A stretch of 64,000 nucleotides of DNA from DASRHT01 sp035293765 (lineage in GTDB: Bacteria > Chloroflexota > Ktedonobacteria > Ktedonobacterales > Ktedonobacteraceae): positions 51,665-115,664 of the forward strand of contig DATGMF010000081.1 in the NCBI GenBank assembly GCA_035293765.1. The letters are read 5' to 3'. The position numbers and the translations under genes are program-made. Of the stretch, positions 29,688-37,981 are shown piece after piece. Position 1 is the stretch's first letter. Each line of letters starts with the position of its first letter. The notes under the pieces are model-generated. The model had not been told where the DNA came from and made no database searches. It saw only the letters and a list, made by a program, of their open reading frames with translations.

Positions 29688-31331
29688 TCAGGCTCCAAGC
29701 GTTCTACTAAAGAAGTCCACAATCATCTGTACAAGCGCGCCGGCACTGGGCTGCTCTGTTGGTTGATACAGGCCGTGGGTACCGTGCTGAACCATAACCA
29801 GTGTCACCGGTACGCCAGCCGCTTGCAAGCGTTTAGCAAAATCCTGCGAGTGATGAGGTGCGATGAACCAGTCATCAGTCCCATGAATGATCAGGAATGG
29901 CGGATCGCCGTGCGTGACATGGTAGAGAGGACTCACGGAGCGCAGTTGCGCTGCGGTCGCGTTCCCTGTCAGGAGAGGCGCCCATCCCGGCGAGCCACTC
30001 CAGTTCGAGAGATCGGTCGGTCCCCACATATCGACCACCGCCTGAACGCTACTCGACTGGTCTAAGTACTGACCGGTGTCAAAACGGGTACTGACCGGGA
30101 GCGTGCCGAGCATGTCACCAATATAGCCGCCCTGGCTGGGACCGTAGACGCCGATGCGCTGCGGATCGATACCCAGTTCGCTGGCATGAGCGCGTAAGAA
30201 GCGGATGGCACATTTGGCGGACTGCACCTCTGATCCCGAGCTGTAGAGCGGGACCAGGCCGTAATCAATTGCGCCAACGATAAAGCCACGCTGGAGCAGA
30301 TCAAGGCGGAGCTGGTTGAAGTACACCCCGTCCTCGCTCCCATCAAGCACGACGCGCGAGCCTTGCAGCGTCTCACCGCCATGAATATAGATCACCATTG
30401 GCGCGGGCCGAGCTGCCTGTGCTGATGGCTCAGAGATATCCATCGCCAGAGGGCTACCATTGGCACTATCGCAGTACGTCAACGTGGCCGTTTGACCGGC
30501 TGGCACACTGATCGGCGTTGAAGGAGAGAGCCAGGGCGTATCGCTGGCGCTGACAATTCCACCACCGAGAAGCAGACTGGTTACAAACAGAGCAGGCAAC
30601 AGGATCAAGAATGTGCGACCCGCCCCCTGCGTTCTCGCCCGTAACGGCTTGATCAGCAGGCGGAGGAGGAGCAAAACGACCAGGATGCCAACTGGCAGCA
30701 AGAAGAAATTTTCCAGGCTGGTAACCGGGCCAGCATCCAGAGCGATGACGACAAGCGACAGTGAGTGTAGCGCAACCCAGGCCAGCAGGCCAAGCGCGAC
30801 CAGTAGCGGCAGGAACTTCACAATGACGCGCAGCACACCACGCTCTAGAGGCCAGGTGCGTCCCCATAGGCAGAAGAAGAAGACGGCTGAAGTCCCTTCT
30901 GCCACAGGGAGATAGAGATCGGGCAAAGCTGTCGTCTCCGGTCGCCAGAGCGCGAAGCCATCAGGTAAGCCGAACAGGTGTGCAACTAACCATGCCAGCA
31001 GGCCAGCGGCAGAGATGATCCCTGCTGCCAGGAGCAAACGGCGTGCGGGAAGCAACACCACTGCAACCGTCGCGATGGCCTGAATAACGGTGAAGGCGAT
31101 CAGCAGCATAGCCAGTAATACCGATGGTGGGAGCTCGTGAAGTACAGCTACACCATGCATAACGGTCGCGATGAGCGAGAAGAGCGTCGCCCAATAGAGC
31201 AGAGCCCCACGCTTGATATGCTGTGCCGTCAACGCATCCCAAAAGCTACGTCGTTGATGCCCTGATAGATTTGCCTGCGTCCCCGGGTCCTCAGCCACCT
31301 TTTTCCCCCATCGTTTTGTTTCCATACTCAT
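29688..31331 (-). CDS. Multi-TM protein with alpha/beta-hydrolase (esterase) domain
   Basis: A 547-residue protein. About 250 N-terminal residues hold six or more hydrophobic segments; the C-terminal half is an alpha/beta-hydrolase of the BD-FAE/lipase type. Seen there: the oxyanion HGG motif in VIYIHGGE, the nucleophile box GPSQGG (G-x-S-x-G), an Asp in HGTDDWF and a His in QHGTHG. The hydrolase probably faces outside (inference). The start chosen is the ATG nine bases after AAAGGA; a longer frame and an ATG immediately after the ribosome site are less likely. Substrate unknown. Confidence 0.78.
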   Translation of the reverse strand: MSMETKRWGKKVAEDPGTQANLSGHQRRSFWDALTAQHIKRGALLYWATLFSLIATVMHGVAVLHELPPSVLLAMLLIAFTVIQAIATVAVVLLPARRLLLAAGIISAAGLLAWLVAHLFGLPDGFALWRPETTALPDLYLPVAEGTSAVFFFCLWGRTWPLERGVLRVIVKFLPLLVALGLLAWVALHSLSLVVIALDAGPVTSLENFFLLPVGILVVLLLLRLLIKPLRARTQGAGRTFLILLPALFVTSLLLGGGIVSASDTPWLSPSTPISVPAGQTATLTYCDSANGSPLAMDISEPSAQAARPAPMVIYIHGGETLQGSRVVLDGSEDGVYFNQLRLDLLQRGFIVGAIDYGLVPLYSSGSEVQSAKCAIRFLRAHASELGIDPQRIGVYGPSQGGYIGDMLGTLPVSTRFDTGQYLDQSSSVQAVVDMWGPTDLSNWSGSPGWAPLLTGNATAAQLRSVSPLYHVTHGDPPFLIIHGTDDWFIAPHHSQDFAKRLQAAGVPVTLVMVQHGTHGLYQPTEQPSAGALVQMIVDFFSRTLGA

Positions 31332-31414
31332 CGTTGTCATTCCTTTCTTTAAGAGAGATCCATGAGTCAAAAAGACGAAGCATCGGTTATAGCATATGTT
31401 TGTAAGATTCATCA

Positions 31415-31630
31415 TTACACCTTCGTCTCCTGTTCTAAATCCAGCTCCGAGAGCATCGTGAGAAGCAGCGGCACCAGTCGCGTCCATTCGCGAAAGTAGC
31501 GTGTTTCTCCCGTAGTGAGCAATTGAACTTTACCTCGTAACTCAGTCTTTCCAGTTCCAATTTCCTCTTCCCAGATGCGAACTGTAAACAGATGAGAACG
31601 AGGACCCATATTCGATCCATCAGTACTCAT
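31415..31630 (-). CDS. Small hypothetical protein (71 aa)
   Basis: A 71-residue soluble protein with a segment rich in charged and aromatic residues (HLFTVRIWEEE, ETRYFREWTRLVPLLLTML). The ATG lies after AGGAGGAAG at good spacing. It is 83 bases upstream of the esterase start on the same strand and may be co-transcribed. I do not recognise a function. Confidence 0.6.
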   Translation of the reverse strand: MSTDGSNMGPRSHLFTVRIWEEEIGTGKTELRGKVQLLTTGETRYFREWTRLVPLLLTMLSELDLEQETKV

Positions 31631-32011
31631 ATGCTTCCTCCTGCTCTCTGCCCCACCGGGCGCTGATGTGCGCTTGCTGCGGGTTAGCATTGTTGTTTAT
31701 CTTGAGGAGAGTGTAGAACATGGACCGTTCTTGCAGCGTTCTTTGGAGCGTTCTTGCGATGGACGTCTGAAAATTCAGGGAAAGGCAATGGCGCTGCAAA
31801 AATACAACGAGAACAAGCTCAATAATCCCCAGGAAGCCAGAGCAGCCAGAACACCCAGTCCAGGATCAATGCGTTTTGACACTCATTGCGCTCTACTATG
31901 AGGAAAAACAATTCTTCACGAAGAAAATATTTTATCGTGTATAATATGTTTTAGAATAAAAAATAGAGTGATTGTTAATTCAATTTACATTTTCAGCGAA
32001 AGGAATAACTC
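31631..32011. other. Divergent intergenic region
   Basis: No gene is supported here. A TATAAT sequence at 31940-31945 is a candidate -10 box for the plus-strand gene at 32012, without a convincing -35. Nothing else was seen. Confidence 0.4.
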
Positions 32012-32365
32012 ATGCAAGGGACTTGGGAAGTAATGGTCACGTATCAGGAAGGAGCGTTACGAGGGCAGACAGACAAGACCCGGGTCATTTTTGCCCCCGA
32101 TCACGTTTTTCTTATGGTGTTTCCAGCTCCTGGCGCTGGAAACTGGCGATACGATCATGACACCAATACCATTTCTTTTAGCTTTACAGAACTGCTTAAT
32201 CATCGTGAAGATGGAACATGTACGGGATATGTAAGAGTCGTACAAAATGGCCTTTTGAGTGAAGATGGGAATTTTACCACATCTGGGCAAGGGGCAATCT
32301 ACAAAATGGATGGAACGCACCTGAGCACAACTGCGGCTATCACACGGGGGATACGGGTTGAGTAG
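32012..32365 (+). CDS. Hypothetical protein (117 aa), beta-rich
   Basis: A 117-residue protein predicted to be mostly beta strands, with polar loops and no signal peptide. It begins MQGTWEVMVTYQEG and contains repeated Gly-aromatic turns (GNWRYDHDTNTISFSF), which suggest a small beta-barrel such as a lipocalin-like fold, a weak inference. The ATG follows AAAGGA. It stands alone between divergent and parallel neighbours. Function not recognised. Confidence 0.6.
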   Translation: MQGTWEVMVTYQEGALRGQTDKTRVIFAPDHVFLMVFPAPGAGNWRYDHDTNTISFSFTELLNHREDGTCTGYVRVVQNGLLSEDGNFTTSGQGAIYKMDGTHLSTTAAITRGIRVE

Positions 32366-32583
32366 CCACCTGTGAGCGTTCCCTTGTTCCGCCACAGGTC
32401 TGAGAGTAGCAAGGGTTCCGTCTGGCATATCATCCAAAAATGCTGTATTCTTCAAAGGCCACTCATGCATAACGAGTGGCCTTCTTTTTTGAACTCGAAC
32501 AGGTTGTTCCTACTCTTTGTCACACTTTGCTTTATGTTAAAATGGTAGCGGCGTTAGCAAGAAAAAGAAAAGGAAACTTTGAT

Positions 32584-33756
32584 ATGAGCGGCACAAGCAT
32601 ACTTCCCGTGGCGGCGGAACAGTTCCAGATTCGCCCTGACATCACCTTTTTGAATCATGGCAGCTTCGGCGCCTGCCCGCGTCCGGTCTTCGAGACCTAT
32701 CAGAACTGGCAGCGCCAGCTTGAGGCCGATCCAGTCGAATTTCTGGGACGCCGCCTGACCGGTATGCTGCGAGAGGCCCGCGAATCCCTTGCCGCCTATC
32801 TAGGCACGCAAACTGATCAGATCGTCTTCGTGCCGAACGCAACGACCGGAGTCAACATTGTCGCGCGCTCGCTGATGCTCATGCTGCAACCTGGCGATGA
32901 AGTGCTGGCAACCGATCACGAGTATGGCGCGGCTGACCGCACCTGGCGTTTTCTCTGTGCGCAACGCGGGGTAACGTATATCAACCAGCCCATCCCTCTG
33001 CCGCTTGCAGATGATGAGCAGGTGCTTGATCATCTCTGGCAAGGTGTGACTTCCCGCACAAAAGTGATTTTCATCAGTCACATCACCTCACCCACAGCCT
33101 TGATTTTTCCATTGGCTAAAATCTGTCAAAGAGCGCGAGCGGCTAACATTATCACAGTGGTGGATGGCGCGCACGCCCCCGGCCAGATCGCGCTACACCT
33201 CGATGAGTTAGGAGCCGACTTCTACACGGGGAATTGTCACAAATGGCTCTGCGCTCCCAAAGGCGCTGCCTTCCTTTATACACGACCTGAGCGCGAGGAA
33301 TTGCTGCAACCACTGGTCGTCAGTTGGGGCTGGCAAAGTATGAGACCGGGAGTTTCATCATTTCAGGACTTTTTTGGCTGGACCGGCACAGACGACCCAG
33401 CCGCCTTCCTCAGCGTCCCAGCCGCAATCGCTTTCCAGCGTGAACACGATTGGGACACGGTGCGCCCGGCATGCCATGAACTGGCAGTGTCCGCACGCCA
33501 GCAAATCACGACCCTGCTCGGCTGCGAACCAATCTGCCCCGATAGCTCCCACTGGTGGGAACAGATGTGCGCCATCCCCTTGCCGGATGGCGATCCCTCC
33601 GCATTGCAGCAGCGCCTGCGCGAGGAGTGGCGTATCGAGATCCCCATTCACACCTGGAGTAACCGCCGCCTCCTACGCCTCTCCCTGCAAGGATACAACG
33701 GCCCCGCCGACGTCGAACGGTTGCTGACTGCTGTGAAGGCGCTGTTTCGGGGATGA
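32584..33756 (+). CDS. Class V aminotransferase (isopenicillin-N-epimerase-like)
   Basis: A 390-residue PLP enzyme of aminotransferase class V. It has the NHGSFG start region (FLNHGSFGACP), GVNIVARSL, the PLP-contact Asp in VVDGAHAPGQI and the Schiff-base Lys in TGNCHKWLCAPKG. The layout fits isopenicillin N epimerase or cysteine-desulfurase-like relatives; no Cys-containing active loop of a desulfurase was seen. The start is the ATG after AAAAGGA, not the earlier in-frame ATG. The last 29 bases of the gene recur (26 of 29) at 37312-37340, beyond the accessory module that follows. Confidence 0.87.
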   Translation: MSGTSILPVAAEQFQIRPDITFLNHGSFGACPRPVFETYQNWQRQLEADPVEFLGRRLTGMLREARESLAAYLGTQTDQIVFVPNATTGVNIVARSLMLMLQPGDEVLATDHEYGAADRTWRFLCAQRGVTYINQPIPLPLADDEQVLDHLWQGVTSRTKVIFISHITSPTALIFPLAKICQRARAANIITVVDGAHAPGQIALHLDELGADFYTGNCHKWLCAPKGAAFLYTRPEREELLQPLVVSWGWQSMRPGVSSFQDFFGWTGTDDPAAFLSVPAAIAFQREHDWDTVRPACHELAVSARQQITTLLGCEPICPDSSHWWEQMCAIPLPDGDPSALQQRLREEWRIEIPIHTWSNRRLLRLSLQGYNGPADVERLLTAVKALFRG

Positions 33757-34110
33757 TGCGCATTAAATCATTGGTAGTCAGCCTACTCCGATATTAGAGC
33801 GTCATCAGGGCTTCTCAATAGTCGCTACACGCTCTGACTCCTCGCGCCTTTGGCGCTCACAAAGAGAGGGAGGTGCTGGCGGTGCGCGCAGCCCACCGCC
33901 AGCACCTCCCTCTCTCAAACGGCTCGCTTGCAAGCGAGCCGTTCTATGAAAAGACAACGTTTGAGAAGCCCTGAGAGTGTCATAAATAGCTATTCCCAAA
34001 GAGCGCAGAGTACGATACAATTAATCTGAAGAAGGGCAGGCGCAAGGCACGGCCCCTACAGGAGCAGGTTCACCCCAAAGGATGGAGAAAAACAAGTAAG
34101 GGACGCAATA
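33757..34110. other. Repeat-rich intergenic region before the ATPase gene
   Basis: No gene is supported. It contains the nested-palindrome element described separately and then a short stretch with an AAGGGA ribosome site directly before the ATPase start. A partial GGCCCCTACAGGAG sequence near 34050 resembles half of the GTAGGGGC repeat. Confidence 0.5.
33805..33974. repeat. Nested-palindrome element (MITE-like)
   Basis: A 170-bp unit is bounded by 14-bp perfect inverted repeats (33805-33818 and 33961-33974). Inside lie a second perfect 21-bp inverted pair (33864-33884 with 33894-33914) and a 26-bp perfect palindrome (33918-33943). It encodes no transposase. Target-site duplication is not obvious. 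Confidence 0.7.
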
Positions 34111-36045
34111 ATGCTGAAAAGCTGGCTCATACAAAATTTCAAGCCCATTCTCGATTCCGGCGAGCTAAAGTTAGCGCCCGTCACTGTGCTTGCCGGGCGC
34201 AACAGCTCCGGCAAAAGCAGTCTGCTGCAATCAATTTTGATGATTGACCAGACGCTGAGCAGCCGGATATTGGATCGCGCTCTACTCCCAACCGGGCTTA
34301 TCATCCAGTTAGGAACATTTGAAGATATCTTGAGTGAGCAGACCGATTTACGAACCCTGGTTGTCGGCTTTGAACTGGAAATGGAAAAAGAGGAAGCACA
34401 GGTTCGTAGTGGAAACAATGCGAGGAGAATTGATGGCAGAGTTGTTGCAGGATTAAGCAGAAATGTGAAATCAGCAAAGATCAGGTCTACGTTTCGTAGT
34501 GCTAGTAGCAACGGCGCAAGCACTTCAGCTATTGAAGCATCTAAAGTCAACGTTGAAAGTGTTTCTTTGGAAGTAGTTGCATTCCCTGGTCAATATAGGC
34601 AAGGTCCATTTTTTCCTGAAAAAGCTGAAATAACTACTGAATTTGGCATAGATATCCAGAAATTATCTTATGATGAAACTAACACATTTCTTAAAAACGT
34701 TCCTCATGAATATTTAAGGCTTGTTCCTTACCCTCTTCAGGAGCCAAATTATTTAGGAACATTTAAAGCTGGAAATATTTTATTTAAAGCGCGCATGCCC
34801 GAGCCTTCACTAATTGCTTTTTCTCATTTCCTTCCCTCTCGCCTCATAGGAAAGTACCTTATACCTGAACGTCGGAGATTACGTTTAGTAAATACTATAG
34901 ATATGGCTCTAGAATTTCCTGGAGCTCCCTCAATGTTAAAAGAGTTTTTAGATAATTATCCAAAGGTTTTCGGAGAGCCTTTCGACTTTTTCGACCAGGA
35001 AGCTTTAGTTTCAGATAGTTTAAGGCAGGCTTTGCGTAATCTTTATAAAGATGAGGGTATTAAAGATAGTTTTTCGGATAAAACCATTGGTGATTTAATT
35101 TCCTGGTATAAATCACTAAAGCTAAGTCAAAATAAGAAAGAAAGGATTCATAATAAACTGAGAGATATTATGGTGCAAGGAATTTTAGAAAAAGCGCCGC
35201 AAATAGACCTGAATGCTGAAGCTCTAGAAGCAGTAACTAACAATATTTATGTTGAGCATCTCGAAAGGGCCATAGAGCAAATTGTACAATTTTTTACCAG
35301 CAAAATACGCTACTTAGGTCCTTTGCGAGCCGATCCGCAAGCAGCTCAAAAATTCTCGCCTAGTACTGAGCTCGATGACGTTGGTACAAAAGGAGAGTAT
35401 GCAGCAGCGGTTTATGACGCGAACCAGAATGCGCGTATACGATGGTATAACCCCTTTAACGAGGAAACTGAGCAAAGTACATTAAAGTCTGCTTTAGATA
35501 CCTGGGCGCGTTATTTAGGCGTGGCGCACGAGATTAAAATCCAGATGGCGGGCCAGAGCGGAGTGAGCTGGCAGGTGGTTCATATAGAGGGGCACAAAGC
35601 TTTACCACTGACTGCGGTTGGCGTTGGCATCAGCCAGATTTTGCCTATTCTGGTGATGGGTTTGTTAGCGCCTAATAATTCGCTGCTGATTGTGGAGCAG
35701 CCGGAACTGCACTTACATCCTAGCGTGCAAGCGCGGCTTGGCGACTTCTTCATGGGACTGGCAAAGTGTGGCAAACAATGCCTGATCGAGACCCATAGCG
35801 AGAACCTTGTCAGTCAACTGCGTTACCATATCGTACAGGCAGGCGGGCTGGAAAATAGCGACTGCCTGATCTACTTTGTCGATCAAGACGAACAGGGTGC
35901 AGCTAGATTCAACCCCATTGAAATCTCCCCCAATGGTAATATTCTTAACTGGCCGGATGGCTTCTTTGATGAAACGATGCTGCAAGAAGACAGGATTACA
36001 ACGGCAAGCTTGAAGAAAAGGGCAAAAAAAGCGCACGATGGCTAA
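34111..36045 (+). CDS. AAA (ABC-like) ATPase, DUF3696 type
   Basis: A 644-residue ATPase of the OLD/SMC-like group that lacks a visible TOPRIM domain. Walker A GRNSSGKS (29-36) follows an N-terminal FKPILDSGELKLAPVTVLAG. About 400 variable residues come next, with a conserved YLGPLRADP block near 405. The C-terminal half has Walker B LLIVEQPELHLHP (Glu at 529) and the switch His in IETHSENL (562). Such ATPases pair with an effector or nuclease in several antiphage systems (Gabija, Septu, PARIS), but I cannot name a known one here. The next gene overlaps by eight bases. The central third is AT-rich compared with both ends. Confidence 0.85.
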   Translation: MLKSWLIQNFKPILDSGELKLAPVTVLAGRNSSGKSSLLQSILMIDQTLSSRILDRALLPTGLIIQLGTFEDILSEQTDLRTLVVGFELEMEKEEAQVRSGNNARRIDGRVVAGLSRNVKSAKIRSTFRSASSNGASTSAIEASKVNVESVSLEVVAFPGQYRQGPFFPEKAEITTEFGIDIQKLSYDETNTFLKNVPHEYLRLVPYPLQEPNYLGTFKAGNILFKARMPEPSLIAFSHFLPSRLIGKYLIPERRRLRLVNTIDMALEFPGAPSMLKEFLDNYPKVFGEPFDFFDQEALVSDSLRQALRNLYKDEGIKDSFSDKTIGDLISWYKSLKLSQNKKERIHNKLRDIMVQGILEKAPQIDLNAEALEAVTNNIYVEHLERAIEQIVQFFTSKIRYLGPLRADPQAAQKFSPSTELDDVGTKGEYAAAVYDANQNARIRWYNPFNEETEQSTLKSALDTWARYLGVAHEIKIQMAGQSGVSWQVVHIEGHKALPLTAVGVGISQILPILVMGLLAPNNSLLIVEQPELHLHPSVQARLGDFFMGLAKCGKQCLIETHSENLVSQLRYHIVQAGGLENSDCLIYFVDQDEQGAARFNPIEISPNGNILNWPDGFFDETMLQEDRITTASLKKRAKKAHDG

Positions 36046-37102
36046 TATTGTGATTGATCCCGCCATCATCACAATACCCTCTGATACTACAAGCAGGGAA
36101 GATGTGGAAAGGTGGTTAGAGCATTTAACGATCTGGCTGAAAGAAGCCCTCTCAGCACCATTTACGTGGCTACACTATCGTGCGGCAACAGAATTGTTAT
36201 CGGGTTATGGTCAATTCCCTGGCTTCGAGCAGCTAAGACAGCTACAGCGAAAATATCACCTGGATATCAACATCTCCCAGATTGCCAGCAACATTAACTC
36301 TTTCTTCCGTGAGGATAGCTTTGATCTTGAAACTCACTTAAATAATCTGGAATATGCGGCTGAGTTCAAACAGGGTACCATTGTGGTTGAACCAGGTCAA
36401 TTTATTGCTCGTTCACCTGAATATCTGCATGATGGCTTTTCTGCACTGCTAGCTAGCTGCTGCATCTGCAAATATATTGAACAACCCTTAGGGCAAAATC
36501 TGCATCTTGCCACGCTTGCTTTAGATGGTGGTTTAAAAGAGCTAGCAGTCTCGGTTGTTGTGCTGGATGTTCTCCCTGATTTTGCGTTCCCTCCTGATAA
36601 TAAAATCGCGCAGATTTTCCCATTGTTGATCACTCCTGATGATCTTCAGCCGCTGATAAATGTCATTGAATGCTGGGATGATGGGGAGCGGGGCATTATC
36701 TATGCGATTGAGCAACGATGCAAAAAAGATCATTTCCATGCAGGTTCTACCTCTCCATTCCTGTATAAATTTAGGTTAGGACCACGTTTTATCCAATCAG
36801 TAAATGAGCGTGGGCTAGACACGAATGAAATACTATTACAGACTATTATCCGCGCTGCTTCCTACATCATCGCTGATCGAGCAAAAGATATATCCAGCTA
36901 TCAATTACATCAATTCAGGCAAAGCGAAACACCGGATAGCCCGCAACTCGTTCGTGAAGGCGATCACGCTAAAGCCTGGCGTCTCATGCTTCAAAGACGC
37001 GGAGCGGGCTGGCGTTTGCACTATTGGCAGATTTTCACGCCCGATGGCTGCATCATTGAGTTTGCTAACGTTGGTAAAGAGTCTGAGCGAGAAATATATT
37101 AG
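36038..37102 (+). CDS. Unrecognised partner protein of the AAA ATPase
   Basis: A 354-residue soluble protein whose start overlaps the ATPase stop (ATGGCTAA), the mark of coupled translation. I recognise no domain. The N-terminal 100 residues look helical. The middle (about 110-200) is hydrophobic and beta-rich with a CCICKY cysteine cluster near 147. The C-terminal 60 residues, AKAWRLMLQRRGAGWRLHYWQ then EFANVG, look like a compact domain with an amphipathic strand pattern. No signal peptide or transmembrane helix is evident. By analogy with other ATPase-partner pairs it could be an effector, but that is inference only. It is one of the most interesting unknowns in the window. Confidence 0.75.
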   Translation: MANIVIDPAIITIPSDTTSREDVERWLEHLTIWLKEALSAPFTWLHYRAATELLSGYGQFPGFEQLRQLQRKYHLDINISQIASNINSFFREDSFDLETHLNNLEYAAEFKQGTIVVEPGQFIARSPEYLHDGFSALLASCCICKYIEQPLGQNLHLATLALDGGLKELAVSVVVLDVLPDFAFPPDNKIAQIFPLLITPDDLQPLINVIECWDDGERGIIYAIEQRCKKDHFHAGSTSPFLYKFRLGPRFIQSVNERGLDTNEILLQTIIRAASYIIADRAKDISSYQLHQFRQSETPDSPQLVREGDHAKAWRLMLQRRGAGWRLHYWQIFTPDGCIIEFANVGKESEREIY

Positions 37103-37113
37103 CCCCTGAACTA

Positions 37114-37260
37114 TTACTCAACCTTCTGCTCCGTCGCCTTTCCCTCGCTCAGCGCCCCGAGCCGCCGCATTTCAGGCCAGAGCGGGGCGACGAAGAGCAC
37201 GCCGAGGATCGTGCCTATTCCTCCGCTCACAACGGAGATGGTGGGGCCGAAGAAATTACT
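37114..37260 (-). pseudogene. C-terminal remnant of an MFS transporter
   Basis: On the minus strand an uninterrupted frame of about 48 codons ends in a stop at 37114-37116. It reads GPTISVVSGGIGTILGVLFV then APLWPEMRRLGALSEG, the typical last helix and tail of enterobactin-exporter-type major facilitator transporters. No start or earlier helices are present; upstream sequence is unrelated. Because the frame is intact but truncated, it is a gene fragment. Confidence 0.72.
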
Positions 37261-37311
37261 CCACTAGCCCCGATTCAAAGCCATCTAGCTCGTTTGAACC
37301 TGCGACGAAGG

Positions 37312-37340
37312 GGCTGCTGACTGCTATCAAGGCGCTGTTT
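37312..37340 (+). repeat. Copy of the aminotransferase 3' end
   Basis: Twenty-nine bases match the end of the aminotransferase gene at 33719-33747 with three mismatches; in the same frame they read LLTAIKALF followed by a stop. It could be a duplicated junction or a remnant of a paralogue. Confidence 0.55.
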
Positions 37341-37440
37341 TGAATACGGCGCTCTTTAAGTGCCTGCTTTTCCCCTTTTGCCAGCCTCCCTGCGCGATTT
37401 GTTGGCTTGAGGGCAGGGGCGAATTGTGGGAGAGAGGGCA

Positions 37441-37507
37441 GCCAGCCCTGCCCCTACTTGATTTACATAAGCTGCAAAGGTATAATTATTGTAGGGGCAG
37501 GGCTGGC
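37441..37507. repeat. Palindromic repeat, GTAGGGGCAGGGC family
   Basis: Perfect 17-bp inverted arms (37441-37457 with 37491-37507) enclose 33 bases; short AGAGAG/CTCTCT flanks extend the symmetry. The arms share their core with the element at 18510-18558. Confidence 0.75.
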
Positions 37508-37634
37508 CCCTCCCCTCTCTGATCACATCTGGGAGTTTGTTGCTTTGAGCAATCATCATACAGCGGGTTCGGGGAATGAAGCTGGAGGGAATAGCAATGT
37601 TTTTGCCAGTCGGCGGGAGGCTCGTTCTAATAAT

Positions 37635-37913
37635 ATGACGGGGGCTTTGCCTGCGGTACACCCCTCAGGGATGGAACGAGGCTATAGCGGGCATTTCAAC
37701 TTTGAGCAGATGGTGCAATCGCTACATGAACTGTTTGAGCGCGACCGCCAGATTGCCAGTCAGCCCGATGCTACCCGCTGCGGCATCTGTTATCTGCACT
37801 TTCCGGTGAGCGAACTGCAATACCAGGACGATGGCTTCTACCTTTGCGCAGGATGCCAGCGAACCCTCGGCAACCACAAATTGCCGATGTTAAGAAGACA
37901 GCAAAAATTGTAA
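37635..37913 (+). CDS. Small zinc-ribbon protein
   Basis: A protein of about 92 residues. Its second half carries CGIC (about residue 51) and CAGC (about 75), a four-cysteine zinc-ribbon arrangement, followed by a basic tail. The first half has an amphipathic helix (FNFEQMVQSLHELFERDRQIA). A longer frame runs upstream through a palindromic repeat and is rejected. The start is uncertain: this ATG has GGGAGG about 14 bases away and an in-frame ATG lies 33 bases later. A role in nucleic-acid or protein binding is likely but unknown. Confidence 0.58.
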   Translation: MTGALPAVHPSGMERGYSGHFNFEQMVQSLHELFERDRQIASQPDATRCGICYLHFPVSELQYQDDGFYLCAGCQRTLGNHKLPMLRRQQKL

Positions 37914-37936
37914 TGTGGGTCCGATGAAAGCAAAAA

Positions 37937-37963
37937 CGGCTCTCTCAGAAAATGGGAGAGCCG
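37937..37963. terminator. Stem-loop between the zinc-ribbon gene and def
   Basis: An 11-bp stem with one G-T pair (37937-37947 with 37953-37963) and a 5-nt loop lies between the two convergent stop codons. The minus-strand side has five T residues after it, so it may serve def best. Confidence 0.65.
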
Positions 37964-37981
37964 AAATTGTATCTTCGTCAA

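Larger units (their letters stand above)
37103..37634. other. Remnant-rich region after the ATPase-partner pair
   Basis: This 532-bp stretch has no intact gene. It holds a C-terminal MFS-transporter fragment (minus strand), a 29-base copy of the aminotransferase 3' end, and a palindromic repeat of the GTAGGGGC family. Together these look like debris around an insertion site. Confidence 0.6.

Noticed and set aside
31668..31901. 77-codon plus-strand open frame
   Set aside because: No ribosome site, low-complexity product and overlap with the promoter side of neighbouring genes.
37407..37634. N-terminal extension of the zinc-ribbon gene
   Set aside because: The extension is encoded by a palindromic repeat and remnant sequence, so it is very unlikely to be translated.
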